Origin: Candidatus Bathyarchaeota archaeon | Lineage (GTDB): Archaea; Thermoproteota; Bathyarchaeia; 40CM-2-53-6; RBG-13-38-9 | DNA length: 15,977 nt | Assembly (NCBI GenBank): GCA_026394315.1 | Contig: JAPKYM010000326.1 | Coordinates: 1-15,977 of the forward strand | Reading direction: 5' to 3' | Shown here: positions 12,000 through 15,977 of the stretch, one piece after another | Position numbering within the stretch: position 1 is the stretch's first letter | How the letters are laid out: each line of letters starts with the position of its first letter | Made by a program: the position numbers and the translations under genes | Notes under the pieces: model-generated | Told to the model about the DNA's origin: nothing | Seen by the model: only the letters and a program-made list of their open reading frames with translations | Databases searched by the model: none

Positions 12000-13124
12000 G
12001 TGTTGGTCAAGATGCTTGAGCTTGATGATTCCACTTATTTGGAATATCATGACAGATCGGGAATGTTGAAGCTGGTTGAGAGTTCTCCCCAGCTTTTGAT
12101 CGAGGGCTTAGGAAGCAAATGGACAATCGAACCAAGAGAACCAAGAAAGAAATTCTCCAACGTTGCAATCATCGGCTACGGAGGATCGGCAATATCCGGC
12201 GATCTATTGAGGAACTCATGTTTCAGACGGGCAAACGTACCGATTGAAGTCTGTAGATATCTTGACCTGCCAGGTTATATCAATGGCAAAACGCTGGTCA
12301 TATGTATTAGCTATTCTGGGGAAACTGCAGAGTCACTCAAGCTTCTCGAAGAATCCGTGAAGGTGGGTTCTGAGGTAGTTGGGATTACCTCAGGAGGCAC
12401 TATGTCGGATTTCTGCAGGAAACTCAACCTGCCGCTGATAAAAGTCAGAGGCGGAATTCCGCCCAGAGCGGCCCTACCACTTCTTTTTCCCGCATTGACC
12501 TTAGCGCTCTCTTCTTTCAAGGTGATAGGGAACATGCAAAACGATATCATTGAAGCATCACGAGAATTAGAGGGTCAAGTCAGCAGATTGAGGTCTTCAG
12601 TAACCTCGAGCGCAAACCCATGCAAAAGGATGGCCCTTGAGCTTGCGTATTCGATTCCCACCATCTATTCTCTGGAACGCATGAGCTCTGTGGCGAGGAG
12701 ATTCAAAGACCAGCTGAACGAGAATAGCAAGATCTTTGCCAAGTTCGATCTTATACCTGAAGCTTGCCACAACGAGATTCAAGGATGGTCTCCCTCATGG
12801 CTACTGGAGCAGCCATCGTCACTCTTCTCGGTGATTCTAATCCGAGACAATAAAGAAACCCTCGCAGAATCTTCTAGAATGGAGATGCTGAAGAAACAGA
12901 TCAGGTCATCTGGCCTAGAGCGAATATATGAAGTGAAGACTGAGGCAAAGACCGATCTGGGCAGACTCCTTCTCCCAATCAACTTTTGCGACTTCGTTTC
13001 AGTATATCTTGGTTTAGCAAGAGGTCTTGATCCAACATCCATCCCAGCTATCGAAGATTTGAAGAAAAGGGTTGGAGAGAAAACGCTCGAAAGGGAAAAA
13101 TTGAAGTCCGCTATTCTTGGCTAG
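12000..13124 (+). CDS. Bifunctional phosphoglucose/phosphomannose isomerase (SIS domains)
   Basis: Cytosolic enzyme that interconverts fructose 6-phosphate with glucose 6-phosphate and with mannose 6-phosphate. At 374 residues it is slightly longer than the crenarchaeal enzymes. Two SIS domains are visible: GYGGSAISGD (59-68) and SYSGETAES (104-112) for phosphosugar binding, GGIPPRAALPLLFP (151-164), a typical PGI/PMI mark, then FKDQLNENSK with Glu-231 and EACHNEIQGW with His-247. These two residues keep the 16-residue spacing of the catalytic Glu and His of the Pyrobaculum enzyme as I recall it. GTG 12000 has a GAGGT four bases upstream; ATG 12012 is the alternative. It ends convergent with rtcB, sharing CTAG. 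Confidence 0.9.
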   Translation: MLVKMLELDDSTYLEYHDRSGMLKLVESSPQLLIEGLGSKWTIEPREPRKKFSNVAIIGYGGSAISGDLLRNSCFRRANVPIEVCRYLDLPGYINGKTLVICISYSGETAESLKLLEESVKVGSEVVGITSGGTMSDFCRKLNLPLIKVRGGIPPRAALPLLFPALTLALSSFKVIGNMQNDIIEASRELEGQVSRLRSSVTSSANPCKRMALELAYSIPTIYSLERMSSVARRFKDQLNENSKIFAKFDLIPEACHNEIQGWSPSWLLEQPSSLFSVILIRDNKETLAESSRMEMLKKQIRSSGLERIYEVKTEAKTDLGRLLLPINFCDFVSVYLGLARGLDPTSIPAIEDLKKRVGEKTLEREKLKSAILG

Positions 13125-14617
13125 CCTTTGCTTACACCTATAGGCACAATCCTGGCCACTTTGGTGGCAATCCCGACCTTGTGACTTACATCTGCGACAC
13201 GATCGACATCTTTGTATGCGCCCGGTGCCTCCTCGCTGACAACAGCCATACTAGCAGCCCTAATGAGGATCCCCTGCTTCTCAAGACTCTTCTTGATCTC
13301 TTCACCCCCATATCGACGTTTGGCAGCGGCTCTGCTGAGACTTCTCCCAGCTCCATGTGCTGTTGAACCAAAGCTCAGTTCCATCGACTTTGAGGCCCCA
13401 ACAAGAACCCAAGAGGCGGTACCCATGCTGCCAGGTATAAACACTGGTTGGCCGACCTCACGATAGACTGACGGTACGGCATGGTGGTTGGGCGGGAAAG
13501 CCCTCGTGGCACCCTTTCGATGTACAAACACCTTCACCCTTTTCCCTTTGACTTGATGTTCCTCGATCTTCGCGATGTTATGTGCCACGTCATAGATGAG
13601 CTTCAGTCCAAGATTCTCAGCTGATTTGTTGAATACCTTCTCAAATGCTTCACGAGTCCAGTGAGTGATCATCTGCCTGTTTGCCCACGCAAAGTTGCAG
13701 GCTGAGGCCATCGCCTGCACGTAATCTTCAGCTTCTCTGCTTTTTGCCGGAGCACATGCGAGTTCACGGTCGGGTAACTCGATCTTGTACTTGTGAACTG
13801 CATTATCCATGACCCTCAAGTAGTCACTGCATACTTGATGTCCCAGTCCTCTGCTTCCCGTGTGAATGAATACGAGTATTTGGCCCGCCTTCTCTATTCC
13901 AAAAGCTTTGGCGGTCTCCGCGTTGAGGATGTTGTCTACTTTTTCGATTTCTAGAAAATGGTTCCCGCTGCCTAGGCTGCCAAGCTGCGGGGATCCTCTC
14001 GACTTCGCTGTTGGTGAGACCTTGCTGGGGTCTGCAATTTCCATGCACCCTTCCTCTTCACATCTAGCCGCGTCTTCAGTCCAGCCGTAGCCTCTGTCAA
14101 TTGCCCAATCAACTCCGTCTGACAGGACTTTGCTAAGTTCTACCTGGCTGACTTTTATCTGACCTTTACTGCCTAACCCCGAAGGGATATAGTTGAACAG
14201 CATATCCAGGAGTGCGGGGAGTACCGGCCTAATCTCGGACTCTGTCAAGTCTGTTCTCAGGAGTCTGGTTCCACAGTTGATGTCATATCCTACTCCTCCA
14301 GGGCTGAGCACACCCTCATCGTAGTCCGTTGCCGCGACGCCACCAATCGGGAAGCCGTATCCTTCATGGCCGTCTGGGAGGGTTATCGCCCATTCATAGA
14401 TCCCTGGTAGATGTGCGACATTAACACATTGGCTCAGAGTCCTATCGAGCCTCATTTTTTCGATCAAAAGATCATCTGCATAGACTCTTCCTGGGACGCG
14501 CATTCCTTTCTGGAATGACTGTGGTATTTCCCAGACGTAATCCCCGATCTTCTTTAGCTCGACTGGCCTATTCGGTGGTCTCGACTCTCCTTCGGACAAA
14601 CTCGCATATCCCCTCAA
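13121..14617 (-). CDS. rtcB: tRNA-splicing RNA ligase RtcB
   Basis: GTP- and Mn-dependent ligase that joins 2',3'-cyclic phosphate (3'-P) and 5'-OH RNA ends, mainly tRNA exon halves. It has 498 residues, about 17 more than the Pyrococcus enzyme because of the N-terminus. Expected metal and GMP residues are all present: Asp-112 and Cys-115 in GYDINCGTRLL, Asn-219 and His-220 in GSLGSGNHFLE, His-252 in IHTGSRGLGHQ, His-346 in YDVAHNIAK and the guanylylated His-421 in HGAGRS. HRKGATRAF and EEAPGAYKDVD are also conserved. No intein is seen. The start is TTG 14617 or TTG 14599. Archease lies upstream on the same strand. Confidence 0.97.
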   Translation of the reverse strand: MRGYASLSEGESRPPNRPVELKKIGDYVWEIPQSFQKGMRVPGRVYADDLLIEKMRLDRTLSQCVNVAHLPGIYEWAITLPDGHEGYGFPIGGVAATDYDEGVLSPGGVGYDINCGTRLLRTDLTESEIRPVLPALLDMLFNYIPSGLGSKGQIKVSQVELSKVLSDGVDWAIDRGYGWTEDAARCEEEGCMEIADPSKVSPTAKSRGSPQLGSLGSGNHFLEIEKVDNILNAETAKAFGIEKAGQILVFIHTGSRGLGHQVCSDYLRVMDNAVHKYKIELPDRELACAPAKSREAEDYVQAMASACNFAWANRQMITHWTREAFEKVFNKSAENLGLKLIYDVAHNIAKIEEHQVKGKRVKVFVHRKGATRAFPPNHHAVPSVYREVGQPVFIPGSMGTASWVLVGASKSMELSFGSTAHGAGRSLSRAAAKRRYGGEEIKKSLEKQGILIRAASMAVVSEEAPGAYKDVDRVADVSHKVGIATKVARIVPIGVSKG

Positions 14618-14765
14618 TCTTCAGGTTTCGAGTATTCATGTTGGCACGTGAATTTAAGCTGTTGCAAATACCCGATCATTTGATTCGGAAGAGTATTGCT
14701 GACGGAGCAAAGCATGACTGCAGAATGTCTAGAGCTCCTTGTCGCCAACTCGTCTTCTTCAGTCT
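14618..14765 (-). other. Spacer between archease and rtcB
   Basis: 148 bp without a convincing gene. It contains the rtcB TATA box. A minus-strand frame from ATG 14640 gives only about 22 codons, overlapping the rtcB start out of frame, and I do not call it. No clear terminator for archease is visible, so read-through into rtcB is possible. Confidence 0.5.
14651..14658 (-). promoter_or_regulatory. TATA box of rtcB
   Basis: CTTAAATT on the minus strand, about 38 nt before TTG 14617. It predicts a transcript starting near 14629 with a leader of about 12 nt, so rtcB can be transcribed apart from archease. Confidence 0.5.
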
Positions 14766-15242
14766 CTAGAGGTCAAGAAGAAAACGAAGTAAGCATCTGT
14801 TCTCCGATCTTTCGATCTCCATTAGGTGAAACGTGACTGCTTTCACCTCTGTCTTGGCTACGTGCTTTCCCGGTTTGAAATCCTCACCAAATATCGTCGC
14901 TTCGAGTGTGAATTGACTATTCCCGAATTTTATCTTCTCAACGAAGAACTTTGAGTAGAGCCTGTTATTGACGTCGAATTTAACAAGAAGACTCTCAAGC
15001 CATGAGTAGAGAAGGGATTTCAGATCACGCCCTTCTACTTTAACCGATTCCTTAATTTTCGGTTCTACCTTGGAAGTGTCGGTCATTACTTCAAACATGG
15101 CGAGAGATGCGTTTTGAAAGGCTTCTTCCAGACTCAATCCATAAACCTCTATGTAGGCGTCACCCATGTGATCGAGAAACCTGAAACCCTTCCCAGGGGC
15201 TATCTTCTCAGACAAGCTCCTCATCGGAGGGTTACTCGACAA
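14766..15242 (-). CDS. Archease (RtcB activator)
   Basis: Small protein that speeds up guanylylation of RtcB and allows multiple turnovers. The 158-residue product has the archease opening FLDHMGDAYIEVYGLSLEEAF (residues 22-42, shown near full), with the HxxD unit His-25/Asp-28, then GRDLKSLLYSWLESLL (71-86), TEVKAVTFHLMEIE (131-144) and a C-terminal LLDL in which Asp-157 and the terminal residue match the family's metal-binding end. The usual HTxD reads HMGD here. TTG 15242 is chosen because a GAGGA lies 3 nt before it; ATG 15224 is the alternative. It is followed by rtcB, 148 bp downstream on the same strand. Confidence 0.9.
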   Translation of the reverse strand: MSSNPPMRSLSEKIAPGKGFRFLDHMGDAYIEVYGLSLEEAFQNASLAMFEVMTDTSKVEPKIKESVKVEGRDLKSLLYSWLESLLVKFDVNNRLYSKFFVEKIKFGNSQFTLEATIFGEDFKPGKHVAKTEVKAVTFHLMEIERSENRCLLRFLLDL

Positions 15243-15286
15243 GCATCCTCAAAAGTCTATTGCAGTGAGGCTGGATATTCAATATG

Positions 15287-15294
15287 CATATATG
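15287..15294 (-). promoter_or_regulatory. TATA-like box of archease
   Basis: CATATATG, about 45 nt before TTG 15242 on the minus strand. The sequence is palindromic, so the orientation is not fixed by the element itself. Confidence 0.35.
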
Positions 15295-15309
15295 GCCTGA
15301 CTTTCAAGA

Positions 15310-15319
15310 TATGTAAATA
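15310..15319 (+). promoter_or_regulatory. TATA-like box of the MIP18-family gene
   Basis: TATGTAAATA centred about 26 nt before TTG 15341, which fits a leaderless start there. If the start is TTG 15350, the leader would be about 9 nt. Confidence 0.4.
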
Positions 15320-15340
15320 CGCACTTGACTCTCTTGAGGC

Positions 15341-15703
15341 TTGCATAGGTTGGACAAGAGTGATCTGATAGAGACACTTAGAAAGGTCTACGATCCTGAA
15401 TACCCATTATCGGTGATTGACCTCAAGATAGTAGGTGAAGAAGACATTACATTCGACGGTGAAAAGGTTAAGATTCTATTCACGCCAACTTCACCATTCT
15501 GCCCTATGGGAGGCATGATTGGAGCTCTGATCAAGTACGCTTTGGAGACAAAGACTGGGAAAGAAGTTGAGGTCACTCTCAAACCTGGAAGCCATTCACA
15601 GGAAAAGATGCTTAATGAGATGCTCAAAGACAGTAAACAGTACAAAGACCTCTTGGCTAGATTGAAGACTGCTGGGATCCTCGAGAAGTGCGTTACAGAT
15701 TGA
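15341..15703 (+). CDS. MIP18/DUF59-family protein (Fe-S cluster assembly)
   Basis: Small cytosolic protein of the family that includes SufT and the MIP18 subunit of the cytosolic Fe-S machinery; it is thought to help insert Fe-S clusters into target proteins. Marks are LRKVYDPEYPLSVIDLKIV (13-31), the conserved Cys in SPFCPMGG (Cys-54), and VEVTLKPG near 76-83. Length (about 120) is normal. It is read from TTG 15341 here; TTG 15350 (MDKSDLIETL) has a GAGG ten bases upstream and is equally plausible. It is divergent from archease and ends 64 bp before the TnpB stop. Confidence 0.87.
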   Translation: MHRLDKSDLIETLRKVYDPEYPLSVIDLKIVGEEDITFDGEKVKILFTPTSPFCPMGGMIGALIKYALETKTGKEVEVTLKPGSHSQEKMLNEMLKDSKQYKDLLARLKTAGILEKCVTD

Positions 15704-15850
15704 AGTCTGGCAAATTTGGCATATAATTGTGAACCTTAAACTGTCATGGCACTTGACACTCCCACGGCTAAAGCCAGGGGATTCTAGCTTCTGGAGTGTT
15801 CATTGGTCGGTGGGTCATCGCCCTTCTAGGCTGCCACTTCATTCCATCCC
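15700..15850 (-). ncRNA. Expected omega RNA (guide RNA) region of TnpB
   Basis: In TnpB systems the guide RNA comes from the 3' end of tnpB and the right end of the element, running into the flanking DNA. The hairpin and the C-terminal codons here place such an RNA in about this interval. This rests on position only; the ends are not visible in the sequence, and expression is unknown. Confidence 0.35.
15753..15780 (-). mobile_element. Right end of an IS200/IS605-type element (hairpin)
   Basis: The minus strand has CCCCTGGC TTTA GCCGTGGG at 15761-15780, a stem-loop with one mismatch and one wobble. Its first half overlaps the last TnpB codons. Four bases later it reads TCAA (15753-15756), the type of tetranucleotide cleaved at the right end of IS608. 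The exact boundary cannot be fixed without the left end. Confidence 0.55.
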
Positions 15851-15977
15851 ATTTTAGAAGTTTAGGGTGTGTCATCACCCTGATGGCTGTTCCTTCATAC
15901 TGAAGGTTTGCCATATTCAAGACGCCAATAGCATCTCTGTTTGCTTCTAATCCACATTCTAAGCATTTGAAGAGTCT
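15768..15977 (-). CDS. tnpB: TnpB-family RNA-guided nuclease, C-terminal end (cut by window edge)
   Basis: The last 69 codons of a gene entering from the right. The start of the piece, FKCLECG followed by NRDAIGVLNMA, is the second CxxC half of the TnpB zinc ribbon and the RuvC-III motif; its Asp (NRD) is the third catalytic residue of the family. The tail of about 45 residues is basic and ends in TPEARIPWL, similar to the ends of archaeal OrfB proteins. Whether the rest of the nuclease, or a TnpA transposase, is intact cannot be seen. It lies 64 bp from the MIP18-family stop, in convergent orientation. Confidence 0.85.
   Translation of the reverse strand, partial: RLFKCLECGLEANRDAIGVLNMANLQYEGTAIRVMTHPKLLKWDGMKWQPRRAMTHRPMNTPEARIPWL

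Noticed and set aside
14573..14640. Minus-strand ATG frame of about 22 codons before rtcB
   Set aside because: Very short and mostly overlapping the rtcB start; the ATG lies before the predicted transcript start.
15114..15368. Plus-strand frame over the archease start and the divergent promoter
   Set aside because: It overlaps archease and both promoters and has no family resemblance.

Overview
This is archaeal chromosomal DNA. Nearly all of the first 12 kb is a ribosomal-protein gene block read on the minus strand. It contains archaeal/eukaryotic-type proteins (eS4, eL32, eL19, archaeal uL2, uL3 and uS19) and the RNase P subunit Rnp1, in the classic archaeal S10/spc order. Mid-range base composition, TATA-like boxes, Shine-Dalgarno sites used together with leaderless-looking starts, frequent GTG/TTG starts, and neighbours such as bifunctional PGI/PMI, RtcB and archease all fit an archaeon. 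I infer a TACK-type lineage, possibly Bathyarchaeia, but cannot prove it without a tree.

Layout on the minus strand, from the right end of the block to the left: a SPOUT RNA methyltransferase (11055-11939) overlaps uL3, followed by uL4, uL23, uL2 and uS19, ending at a T-run near 7700. Two plus-strand genes (6772-7615) then interrupt the block: a winged-helix regulator with two membrane segments and a small two-membrane-segment protein. Next comes uL22 alone (6209-6670) with its own Shine-Dalgarno site and T-run terminator. A 783-bp stretch without large genes follows; it holds two candidate micro-ORFs (one a zinc-ribbon-like 35-mer), a hairpin, and a TATA box with a long leader before uS3. 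The second unit then runs tightly packed: uS3, uL29, Rnp1, uS17, uL14, uL24, eS4, uL5, uS14, uS8, uL6, eL32 and the start of eL19, which leaves the window at base 1.

The right-hand 4 kb is ordinary metabolism and RNA processing. A phosphoglucose/phosphomannose isomerase (plus) is convergent with the RNA ligase RtcB (minus), and their stop codons interlock in one CTAG. Archease, the activator of RtcB, lies just upstream of rtcB on the same strand. A MIP18/DUF59 protein (plus), a family linked to Fe-S cluster assembly, is divergent from archease. The window ends in the C-terminal end of an IS200/IS605-type TnpB (minus) with a right-end hairpin, where an omega (guide) RNA is expected.

The most unusual parts are the two breaks on either side of uL22, normally fused in one transcript with uS19 and uS3, and what fills them; the acidic/basic out-of-frame overlap between uS3 and uL29; and the TnpB right end. 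I found no CRISPR array, rRNA or tRNA gene.
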